Shown here: one piece after another, positions 18,899 to 26,718 of the stretch
Layout of the letters: every line of letters starts with the position of its first letter
How positions within the stretch are numbered: the first letter of the stretch is position 1
Assembly: GCF_010672525.1 (NCBI RefSeq)
Contig: NZ_JAAHGH010000004.1
Coordinates: 240,207 to 304,206 of the forward strand
Reading direction: 5' to 3'
DNA length: 64,000 nucleotides
From: Okeania sp. SIO2B3
GTDB taxonomy: Bacteria; Cyanobacteriota; Cyanobacteriia; Cyanobacteriales; Microcoleaceae
Notes under the pieces: model-generated
Database searches by the model: none
Told to the model about the DNA's origin: nothing
What the model saw: the letters and a program-made list of their open reading frames with translations, nothing else
Made by a program: the position numbers and the translations under genes

Positions 18899-20239
18899 AT
18901 GCGGACAGCTTATCAGTACAAATTAAAGCCTAATAATGAACTTGTGTCTACCATAGAACTATGGCTGGACTTGTTGCGTCGGCAGTACAACTATCGGTTG
19001 GGGGAGCGGTTTTCGTGGTGCTCAGAAAATCGCTCTTCCGTTAATCCTTGCCCTTTAATAATGCCAATTCCTCAACTAAAAAATAACCCGGATTATTACT
19101 CGTAAGAATTAAGATTTAGTCAATACTAAAGATAAATTTCCTGACTACAAGCTAATTCATTCTCAAGTATTGCAAGATTGTATTAAACGGGTCATTTCAG
19201 TTATCAGTTATCAGTTATCAGTACCTCTGCAATAAGGAGGCAAGAAAATACATAATTTTATTTTTTTTATCCCCTTAAAAAGGGAGGTGCATACCTACAA
19301 TTGCTCGGTAAAACTTTCCTTTGATAGATGGTTGAAGGCAGATAAAAATGGGCATAAATTAGGCAAGCCAAGGTTGAATGGAATTGGTCGTTATCGTAGC
19401 TTTACTTATCCTCAAATAAAGCAAAATTGTATTGAGGGAAATAAGATTAATTTACCGAAAATTGGTAAAGTAAAGTTGATTCAACATCGACCATTGCCGT
19501 CAGGTTTTCAAATTAAAACCGTTACTATTAGCCGTAAAGCTGATGGCTATTATGTCACGCTATCCTTAGAATATAAATCGGTTCCTAAATTTAATTGTGA
19601 TGTCGAACCGACAACAGAAAATACTCTCTTAATCGATATGGGGCTGAAAAACTTCTTGGTAACAAGTGAAGGAGAATCGGTTTCAATTCCTCAATATTAT
19701 CGCTCATCTCAGAAGCGATTAAAGACTCTACAAAAACGTTTATCCCGTAAAAATAAAGGCAGCAAAAGATGGTTAAAAGCTCTTCTAACTGTAGCTAAAC
19801 AACATAAAAAGGTAGCCGATAAACGTAAAGATTTTCATTTCAAAACAGCCAATGAATTGTTATTAAAAGCTGAAGTTATCCAATACGAAAACTTAAATAT
19901 TAAAGGGCTAGCAAAGACCCGTTTGAGTACATCAATTAATGATGCGATTTGGGGGACAATTCCTGTATATTTTGACTGTCAAAGCCGGAAATGCTGGAGG
20001 TGAAGACTATAGCAGTAAACCCCAAAAATACTAGCCAAGATTGCTCGAATTGCGGTGAAAAAGTCCCGAAAGAATTAAACATACGAACTCATTCTTGCCC
20101 ACACTGCGGTATCGTTATGGACCGCGACTTAAATGCAGCAATAAATATAAAAAATAGGGCGGTGGGGCATCCCGTCCTTAAAGCACGCGCTTGTCCGATG
20201 CAGTGGCAGGACTGCGAAACGAGAGAGCTTACACTATAA
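18899..20239 (+). pseudogene. tnpB: tnpB (OrfB) with frameshifts and a MITE insertion
   Basis: Translation starts MRTAYQYKLKPNNELVSTIE at 18899 and stops at 19103-19105. The protein continues one frame over (DLVNTKDKFPDYKLIHSQ), is interrupted at 19193-19309 by a family A element, and resumes as [20 protein letters not shown]. It shifts frame again near 19995 into KNTSQDCSNCGEKVPKEL. The RuvC residues remain readable: D in [13 protein letters not shown] in [14 protein letters not shown] in MDRDLNAAINI, along with the C-x2-C...C-x2-C zinc ribbon. The gene is dead as an RNA-guided nuclease. Confidence 0.88.
19193..19309 (+). mobile_element. Degenerate MITE family A insertion in tnpB
   Basis: Removing 117 bp joins codons CGG GT to A AAA CTT and restores R-V-K-L-S-F-D-R-W, as expected for TnpB. 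The insert ends ...TTGCTCGGT before AAAACTTT, like the copy in the restriction gene (ATTCG before GTAAAACTTT), and keeps the CCCCTTAAAAAGGGAGG core. Confidence 0.68.
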
Positions 20240-20426
20240 CGTCAGCTTAGTGTGGGAGTATGTCACCGAGTAGTTTCTTTCGGGCATAGTTGAATTTTTG
20301 AGAAATTATTCCAAAAATGATAATTGTAGGCTTTTGCTAGACTATAACTAATGGGACTCACACAAAATAGAACCATAAAACCCACATCCAGATTACAGGC
20401 AACAGTTACAAGCCCTAACCTAAAAA

Positions 20427-21137
20427 GATCAAAAATCAAAAATAGAGTGATCGCTCCAACTACTTAAGAGTATGACAAAGTAATCAGAAAGTTATCATTA
20501 CTTTCTGTTCTACTTTCTCCAAGGGAGGGCAAAATTAATTTCAAAAACAAAACTAAATTGTCACCCTTCAACATAAGTCATACTAATTAAATTAATTTTT
20601 AAGATTATTTCTTCCAATCAAAATCGCCTCATTTTTCGCTAATTATTACAAAATATTTCACGAACTTGCGTTATTTCAGCGATTTGTATCATACTCTGTA
20701 CACTAAGATATGATGCCAATCTTATGATTAAATTCAAAAAAAGACCTTTTTAAGAAAGCTATAACCTCGTATTTACGTTCATTGCATCTCAAATCTGCTA
20801 ATTTTCAGCAGAGTTAGATAACCTTAAAAAAACAAATTTTGAATAAGTATAGATGCCTAAGCAATTCTAGCTATTGACAAATAGTAAATAATAAGCAGTA
20901 AATTCCAGGCACTCAATATCTAAATTTCTTCAAGTGCAGAAAAACAAAGCTGATTTTTCCACAGCAACAAAAAGTTATTTAAAATCAAATTTAATAGTTC
21001 TATAGATTAAGCAAAACTTTTCTAAATTTCTCTAGAGCTAATATAAAGAATGGCAATTGAAAAGATGAGGCGATCGCTTACCTTAGTAATAAGAATGTTC
21101 TGAAAAATGCTTTGGGATTTGAGTTATCTCAAGAGCT
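20427..21137. repeat. ~700-bp inverted-repeat block, right copy
   Basis: It is the reverse-complement partner of 10875-11576. Shared stretches include TACTTTCTGTTCTACTTTCTCC, TTGCGTTATTTCAGCGATTTG, AAATCTGCTAATTTTCAGCA and GAGGCGATCGCTTACC. It carries no long frame. The flanks 20276-20426 and 21138-21227 show no gene. Confidence 0.8.
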
Positions 21138-21227
21138 ATTTATATAGTAAAGTTTCGAGCGCAGTGGAAAATCACCAACAATTTTATTGTGTGAAGCTCC
21201 TAAAAAATTGCAGGTCAAAGGGAAGTA

Positions 21228-21435
21228 GGTTGAGTTGAGGCAACGCTCTTCGTAGCTTATCCGTAGGATAAACCCAAAATATATAGCACAACACATTTAA
21301 GGTTAGGGAATCCTGCTATTAATATTCTGGTGCTTTTTTCAAGCAAAATTTACTCTCTTAAGTAAAAAAAACTACTGCCATACAAGTTTTTGTCAGGTTG
21401 CGCTGTCTCTTAACACAACCTACAACTAAGTTAAG
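21228..21435 (+). repeat. Direct repeat, left of the secreted-protein gene
   Basis: It shares with 22078-22355 the landmarks TATTAATATTCTGGTGCTTTTTTCAA, TACTGCCATACAAGTTTTTG and GGTTGCGCTGTC..TTAACACAACCTACAAC. The last part is itself a common cyanobacterial palindrome (here partly mutated). Confidence 0.75.
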
Positions 21436-21676
21436 GCAATTAGGAAGTAATTTATAGATAGGAGAAAAATATGTATATTATGAAATTTCGCTTTGATAGA
21501 TTTTTGGCTTAAATTCCCTAAAAGAAAATTTTTAACTGCCTAAAATTCTCTACAGTTTCTTAGGTGAAAGGATATCTTAAAAATTAATAAAACTCCCAGT
21601 TATATTTCTGAGGCAAGAAATAAAATCAGATAAAGATAATTGCAGGGTAAAAATAGCAAATAAATGAGGTAATCAA

Positions 21677-22057
21677 ATGTTAAAGACAATCAATACAATT
21701 ACAACTAGACTATTTGTTGGTGTTACAGCTTTTGCCTTAATAGTTGGTTCTTTACCTAAAGAAGTAAATGCAGGAACAGGAGATGGAGGTAGCACAGGTT
21801 GGGAGAGAGTGAGTACCACAGATATCGTAAGCTGTGAGCAGAATGCTAAACAAGAAATGGACAGATTGGTACAACAAGGGACAATCCAAAAAATTCCTGG
21901 TTGGAACAGTCGCTTTAAAAAAGGAAATAATACTGTTTTCAATGTTATCTGTACTAATGATGGTCGATGGGTAAGGGTTGACGTAATTTGTTTTAATCAG
22001 TGTGCAGATGGCTTTAGTCGTATTCGCAGTAAAATAGAGGCACTTCTAGTATGGTAA
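21677..22057 (+). CDS. Small secreted protein, function unknown
   Basis: The 126-residue protein has a signal peptide: MLKTINTITTRLFVG, a hydrophobic core VTAFALIVGSL, and probable cleavage after VNA (residue 32). The mature part (about 94 residues) has four cysteines (VSCEQ, VICTND, VDVICFNQC), which could form two disulfides in the periplasm or outside. GAGG lies 8 bases before the ATG. I do not recognise a family. It is flanked by direct repeats of roughly 200-270 bp, so it may have moved as a cassette. Confidence 0.65.
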   Translation: MLKTINTITTRLFVGVTAFALIVGSLPKEVNAGTGDGGSTGWERVSTTDIVSCEQNAKQEMDRLVQQGTIQKIPGWNSRFKKGNNTVFNVICTNDGRWVRVDVICFNQCADGFSRIRSKIEALLVW

Positions 22058-22077
22058 ATCAAAGCATTTTCAGCATT

Positions 22078-22355
22078 TGTAGGTTGACTTGAGGTAAGGA
22101 AACCCAAATCATATAGCATAACGTACTAAAATTAGGAAATCCTACTGTTAATATTCTGGTGCTTTTTTCAACCAAAATTTATTCTCTTATAGCGCTTTTC
22201 AAATCAATACCTCACGTCGCAAAATATAGTACGGACGTTCCATGGAACATCCCTACCACTTTGGTTTACCAAAATGAAAACCACTGTAACTAAAAAATGT
22301 ACTGCCATACAAGTTTTTGTTGGGTTGCGCTGTCGCTTAACCCAACCTACAACTA
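22078..22355 (+). repeat. Direct repeat, right of the secreted-protein gene, with a nested insert
   Basis: The same landmarks as in 21228-21435 appear in the same orientation, but the middle is split at about 22195-22290 by a segment starting AGCGCTTTTCAAATC. The final arm GTTGGGTTGCGCTGTCGC then TTAACCCAACCTACAAC is an intact palindrome. Confidence 0.75.
22195..22290. repeat. Degenerate family G insert
   Basis: It begins AGCGCTTTTCAAATC and ends AAAATGAAAACCACTG, a decayed version of the AGCGCTTTTCA ends of the element at 42150. Its absence from the left direct repeat shows it arrived after the duplication. Confidence 0.5.
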
Positions 22356-22452
22356 TATCCCTCCTTCTTCCTCCTTCCTCCTTCCCTCTTCCTTCTTCCT
22401 ACTCCTCTAAATCTCCTATTCCTCCTGAGGACTGAGGACTGACTCCTTCTTC

Positions 22453-23502
22453 CTACAATAAATCCTTAAACTTAGGATGATTAGCCAAACTCTTCAAAAC
22501 TTGCTTAATATCCTGAGACCGCTCCTTTTTCACAATCAAAGTCACATTCCCATCCCTAACAACAACCACATCCTCCAAACCAATAGTCACAATAGCATCA
22601 TCATCACTCGTGGCATAAAAAATCGACCCCTCCGTATCCAACCCCAAATGATTAGCCAACTCCACATTAACTCCATCACCCTTAACCAAACGTTCCAAAG
22701 CATTCCAGTCACCCAAATCATCCCAACCAAAAGCCACAGGTAACACAAAAGCCTTATCAGTCTTCTCCATCACAGCATAATCAATACTCTTCTTCTCCAA
22801 CTGAGAATAACCCTCAGCACCCATCGCCTCCAAAACAGTCATCATCGTCGGGGCATATTTTCGTAACTCAGCCAACATTACTCCCACCCGGAACACAAAA
22901 ATACCCCCATTCCAACTAAAACGACCAGTTGCCAAAAACTCCTCAGCCTTCTCCCGGTTAGGCTTTTCCGTAAACCTGGCCACCCGATAAGCATCAAACC
23001 CACCAAAATTTCCTGCTTTTTCTCCCTGTTCAATGTATCCATAACCAGTAGAAGGGAAAGAGGGCTTCACACCGAGGGTGACAATAGCCTCCTGGTTCAT
23101 TGCCAACTCAGCTGCTGCCTCCAAGGTCTTCTGGAATACTTCCGGTTCCCCAATCCAATGGTCAGCCGGAAAAAACCCAACTACTGCATCTTCCCCATAA
23201 CGACGTGCTGTCTCTATTGCTGTCCACGCAACAGCAGGAGCTGTATCCCTTCCTTCTGGTTCTGCCAATATATTTTCCTTTGGCATCTGGGGTAACTGTT
23301 GTGCTACACCTTCGGCCAACATTGCCGATGTTACAACCCATAAACCATCCCAATTATTAGATAATGAGAGTAATCTCTCTGCTGTTGTTTGTAACAAACT
23401 TTTACCACTACCATCCAGGGAAAGAAACTGTTTGGGTCGATGCTTTCGACTTAAAGGCCAAAAACGTTCTCCTTTACCGCCAGCAAGAATTACAGGTATC
23501 AT
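22453..23502 (-). CDS. manC: Mannose-1-phosphate guanylyltransferase
   Basis: This enzyme forms GDP-mannose from mannose-1-phosphate and GTP for polysaccharide and glycan synthesis. The 349 residues begin with the nucleotidyltransferase signature PVILAGGKGERFWPLSR, then KHRPKQFLSL, and include PADHWIGE, TGYGYIEQG, FTEKPNREKAEEFL, WNGGIFVF and WDDLGDWNALE. Only the transferase domain is present; the C-terminal mannose-6-phosphate isomerase cupin of bifunctional enzymes is absent. The start codon is 44 bp downstream of a tnpB stop codon on the same strand, so its native promoter region is interrupted or supplied by that element. In other organisms the gene is also named algA or rfbM. Confidence 0.92.
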   Translation of the reverse strand: MIPVILAGGKGERFWPLSRKHRPKQFLSLDGSGKSLLQTTAERLLSLSNNWDGLWVVTSAMLAEGVAQQLPQMPKENILAEPEGRDTAPAVAWTAIETARRYGEDAVVGFFPADHWIGEPEVFQKTLEAAAELAMNQEAIVTLGVKPSFPSTGYGYIEQGEKAGNFGGFDAYRVARFTEKPNREKAEEFLATGRFSWNGGIFVFRVGVMLAELRKYAPTMMTVLEAMGAEGYSQLEKKSIDYAVMEKTDKAFVLPVAFGWDDLGDWNALERLVKGDGVNVELANHLGLDTEGSIFYATSDDDAIVTIGLEDVVVVRDGNVTLIVKKERSQDIKQVLKSLANHPKFKDLL

Positions 23503-23534
23503 CAGATTTTAGATTAATTAATAGATTAGACTAT

Positions 23535-24790
23535 TCAATCGTGAACTACCCCAACTTGCTAGGCTGAAGTGGGGCTTCTGAACTCACAGGGGAATGCCTC
23601 AAGACGGACTTACGCCCAGCTTTTGGTCTTACTTCCCCTCCTTCCCTACGGGACGCTGCGCGAACAGCAGCAGTCCTTCCAAGACCGATAATTGTCTGAT
23701 GCCTTCTGTTCTTAATATTCTTGCTGGCATTTTCATCCCTATCATGGTGTGTGCCACAATTCGGACAAGTCCACTCTCTCATCTCTAATGGCATTTCTGA
23801 CATTTGGTAGAGACAATTACAGCAAGTTTTAGAACTAGGAAACCATCTGTCAATTTCTATTAACAAACCACCTTTTTGTTGTAGTTTATAGTCAAGGAAA
23901 TTGACAAACATACCCCATCCGACATCAGATATTGCTTTAGCTAGCTTATGATTACAAACCATACCCTTGATATTCAAATTTTCAACGACCACTACCTGAT
24001 TATCATTGACTATTTTTCGAGATAATTTATGTAGAAAGTCTTGACGGACATTACTAATATGTTCGTGAACTCTAGCCACTAGCTGGCGTGCTTTTTCTCT
24101 TGAAATACTTCCTTTTTTCTTACGAGCTAATTTAGCTTGTTTTCTTGCTAAGTTTCTCTGATGTTTCTTGAGGTGTCTAGAATTATTATATTTAGATGTT
24201 TTTTCTCCATCATGGGTAATACAAAAATCCTTGAGTCCTAAATCAATACCGACTACTTTATCAAAAATCAACACTTCCGGAGTTTCTTGTTCAGTGTTGA
24301 ACAACAATGAGGCATAATACTTTCCTGTAGGTGTTTTAGTTATGGTTACAGTTTTTAATTGACCGTCAAATAATCTATGAATTGAGCCTTTAATTACCCC
24401 TACTTGAGGAATTTTCACTCCATTGTCAACTACTTGACAGTTTTGAGGATACTGTGCTGATTGTTTCCCATGATAAGACTTGAATTTAGGGTAGTTAGCC
24501 CTTTTCTCAAAAAAGTTCTTAAATGCTTTGGTTAGGTTCAGGGTTATTGACTGCAAAACTTGAGAATAACATTCTTTCAACCATGCAGTTTCTTCAGATT
24601 TTTTGAGCTTGGGCAAAACTTGATTTAGAGCAACTTGGCTTAATCCTTTGCCTGTTTGTTGATAAGTTTCATTGCACAGGTTTAAAGCATAGTTCCACCA
24701 CCATCTAGCACACCCCATGACTTGAGTTAGTTTTTGGGATTGCTCTGATGATGGATAGATTCTGACTTTGATGGATCTGTACAAGGATTT
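23535..24790 (-). mobile_element. IS200/IS605-type element with tnpB only (IS1341-like)
   Basis: The element consists of an intact tnpB and short ends; no tnpA is present. The right end is the sequence ...CCTAGCAAGTTGGGG then TAGTTCACGATTG, just after the tnpB stop, and such ends overlap the 3' guide RNA. Mobility would need TnpA from elsewhere. The exact left end was not determined. Confidence 0.7.
23546..24784 (-). CDS. tnpB: TnpB RNA-guided endonuclease (OrfB), intact
   Basis: The 412-residue protein has an N-terminal wedge/helical region (MYRSIKVRIYPSSEQ, ARWWWNYALNL). The RuvC residues are D181 (VVGIDLGLKDF), E268 (VVVENLNIKG) and D350 (HHDRDENASKN), and the zinc ribbon is C321/C324 and C340/C343. 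All catalytic positions are intact and there are no frameshifts. TnpB uses an RNA from the element right end to cut DNA at sites resembling the empty target, which favours element retention. The Arg/Lys-rich tail (RREGGEVRPKAGRKSV) is partly the translated guide-RNA region. It lies between manC and the LCP gene. Confidence 0.92.
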   Translation of the reverse strand: MYRSIKVRIYPSSEQSQKLTQVMGCARWWWNYALNLCNETYQQTGKGLSQVALNQVLPKLKKSEETAWLKECYSQVLQSITLNLTKAFKNFFEKRANYPKFKSYHGKQSAQYPQNCQVVDNGVKIPQVGVIKGSIHRLFDGQLKTVTITKTPTGKYYASLLFNTEQETPEVLIFDKVVGIDLGLKDFCITHDGEKTSKYNNSRHLKKHQRNLARKQAKLARKKKGSISREKARQLVARVHEHISNVRQDFLHKLSRKIVNDNQVVVVENLNIKGMVCNHKLAKAISDVGWGMFVNFLDYKLQQKGGLLIEIDRWFPSSKTCCNCLYQMSEMPLEMREWTCPNCGTHHDRDENASKNIKNRRHQTIIGLGRTAAVRAASRREGGEVRPKAGRKSVLRHSPVSSEAPLQPSKLG

Positions 24791-24864
24791 GAGGAAGACT
24801 CAAGTTGACTGTAGATAATATTATCACAAATTTTTAGACAATAATATTAACTTTATTTTATATT

Positions 24865-26196
24865 ATGAATAATACTTCTCCTACCGAGTCCCGGTCTATT
24901 TTGCAGAAATGGTGGTTCTGGATACTTGTATTAGTTTTGAGTGGAACTACAACTACTTCGTTTGGGGCAATAACTGCTCTATTTGCTCCGGTTGAACCAC
25001 AGTTTTTTAGTCAACTACTCCAGAAATTTACCTCAGATGTCTTGTGGCGTAAGCGTCTGCCTTACCAACTATCAAAACCTATGAATATTCTAATTATGGG
25101 AATTGACCAAGTTTCAGGAGTGGCAGAAAATTCTCCAGATGTGTTTGAGGGTCGTAGCGATACTTTACTATTATTACAAGCTAATCCCACGACTCAGACT
25201 GTCAGTTTACTTTCAGTACCACGAGATACTCAAGTCCTAATTCCTGAAATTGGTATTGCTAAAATTAATGAAGCTAATGTTTATGGAGGGCCAAAACTGG
25301 TAGAAAGTGTTTTAGAGAGTACTTTAAGTGGTTTTGAGATTGACCGATATGTGCGAGTTAGTAAAGGAGCGTTTCGAGAATTAGTTGAACAACTTGGTGG
25401 GGTAGAAATTTTTGTTCCTCAACCTATGTCTTATACTGATAATACTCAGCAGTTAAAAATAGATTTAAAGTCTGGTTGGCAAACTCTCAATGGAGAACAA
25501 GCAGAACAATTTGCTCGTTTCCGAGAAGAAGTTTATGGAGATATTGGTCGTATTCAACGACAACAAGTTTTGCTTAAGGCGCTCCGAAACCGCGTTACTA
25601 ATGTGGCAGTTTTACCTCGGTTGCCTCATATTATTCAGGTGATGCTGAAGTATGTTGATACTAATTTAAGTTTTCCTGAAATGTTGGCTTTGGTGAATTT
25701 TAGTCTTGATTTAGAACGAGATGATTTGAGAATGGTAATGTTGCCAGGAAGAGCTAGTTCTAGTAATGAGTATTTGACTAGCTATTGGATTATAGATCAA
25801 CCTGGTCGAGACCGAATCCTTGAACAATATTTTAATTTCAAGTTAGAAGAGTTTAATTATAACGATCTATTTCATCCGCAAAAAGCTAATGAAACTTTGT
25901 TTTTTGAGGCTAAAATAGCTGTTCAAAATGCCTCTAGTAATTCTCAAGCAGCAACAAATTTTGCTCAGTATTTGCGCGAAAAAGGATTCTACAATGTTTA
26001 TGTGCTTTCTGATTGGTCTGACAAAGAACCTTTGACTCAAATTATTGTTCAAGGGGGTTATTTGGAGTCTGCTGAAGTTGTGAAAAATGCTTTGGGTTTT
26101 GGTAAGATTGAGCCTGCTTCTATTGGTGAAATTGGTTCTGATTTTACTGTTCGATTAGGGGAAGATTCGGTTCAAAAATTAATAATTAATAATTAA
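24865..26196 (+). CDS. LytR-CpsA-Psr (LCP) family protein
   Basis: LCP proteins transfer lipid-linked glycopolymers to peptidoglycan or a related acceptor at the outer face of the cytoplasmic membrane. The 443 residues start with a short cytosolic part and a membrane helix (WWFWILVLVLSGTTTTSFGAI, about 17-38). The LCP domain follows: NILIMGID, GRSDTLLLLQANP, LLSVPRDTQV, INEANVYGG, and the Arg-rich FARFREEVYGDIGRIQRQQ. A C-terminal LytR_C-like region (AKIAVQNASSNSQAATNFAQ) ends the protein. The key Asp and Arg residues of the domain are present. It lies next to PBP2 (convergent), consistent with envelope work. Confidence 0.9.
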   Translation: MNNTSPTESRSILQKWWFWILVLVLSGTTTTSFGAITALFAPVEPQFFSQLLQKFTSDVLWRKRLPYQLSKPMNILIMGIDQVSGVAENSPDVFEGRSDTLLLLQANPTTQTVSLLSVPRDTQVLIPEIGIAKINEANVYGGPKLVESVLESTLSGFEIDRYVRVSKGAFRELVEQLGGVEIFVPQPMSYTDNTQQLKIDLKSGWQTLNGEQAEQFARFREEVYGDIGRIQRQQVLLKALRNRVTNVAVLPRLPHIIQVMLKYVDTNLSFPEMLALVNFSLDLERDDLRMVMLPGRASSSNEYLTSYWIIDQPGRDRILEQYFNFKLEEFNYNDLFHPQKANETLFFEAKIAVQNASSNSQAATNFAQYLREKGFYNVYVLSDWSDKEPLTQIIVQGGYLESAEVVKNALGFGKIEPASIGEIGSDFTVRLGEDSVQKLIINN

Positions 26197-26204
26197 TAAT
26201 TAAT

Positions 26205-26447
26205 GTAAGCATTTCCTGCGAACTGCTGCGCAAAGAGCTATTAGCTGTCAGCTTTTCCTGCGGAATACTGCCCAAACAGCAACAAGACTTTCTCTTTAAG
26301 AACAGTGTTTAAATTAATATAGACTTTAAGGTCAAGAGAACCAACTTTTGTAGTAAGACAATTAATAAAGCTTTGATCGTAAACTAAAAGCAATAGCTGA
26401 TAACGTAGTTCCGACCATAGGAGGCTAGCTGACGGCTGAATGCTTAC
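26205..26447. mobile_element. MITE family D copy beside the LCP gene
   Basis: It runs from GTAAGCATTTCCTGCG to GACGGCTGAATGCTTAC, an inverted-end element of about 243 bp starting 8 bp after the LCP stop codon. The interior includes CTAAAAGCAATAGCTGATAA as in other copies. Confidence 0.78.
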
Positions 26448-26461
26448 TAATTAATAATTAA

Positions 26462-26718
26462 TTATTAGGGCTTGCTGATTAAATCTAAAAGTCTTTACAG
26501 ATCAAGATTTTAGCCTTTTTAAGTATCAAAAAGTGGGAGGTTTTAGGTAGTAATGGTTCAAAAATTCAGGATTTTGGCCAAGAGTTGGGCAGAGCAATCT
26601 TGGGACAATTCTTACTCCTACCTCCTCTAAATTCCTCGTTCCTCCTGTCTCCTGTCTCCTGTCTCCTGTTTCCTGTTTCCTACCCCCACTAAAAGACTTT
26701 TTCAGCAAACCCTAATTA
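26462..26718. mobile_element. MITE family C copy 2, overlapping the PBP2 stop codon
   Basis: The ends are ATTAGGGCTTGCTGATTAAA and TTTCAGCAAACCCTAATTA. The interior has TTGGGCAGAGCAATCTTGG and tandem CTGTCTCCTGTCTCC. The TAG stop of PBP2 (26714-26712) is part of the right inverted end, so the element supplies the terminator codon of that gene. Confidence 0.78.

Larger units (their letters stand above)
18791..20275 (+). mobile_element. Decayed IS200/IS605-type element carrying only tnpB
   Basis: The span covers a left hairpin, a broken tnpB and a right end whose last readable part (GCTTACACTATAACGTCAGC then GTGTGGGAGTATGTCA) has the layout of IS605-family right ends. These overlap the guide (omega/re) RNA made from the tnpB 3' region. 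No tnpA gene is present, so even the intact ancestor would have needed transposase in trans. Limits are approximate. Confidence 0.6.
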
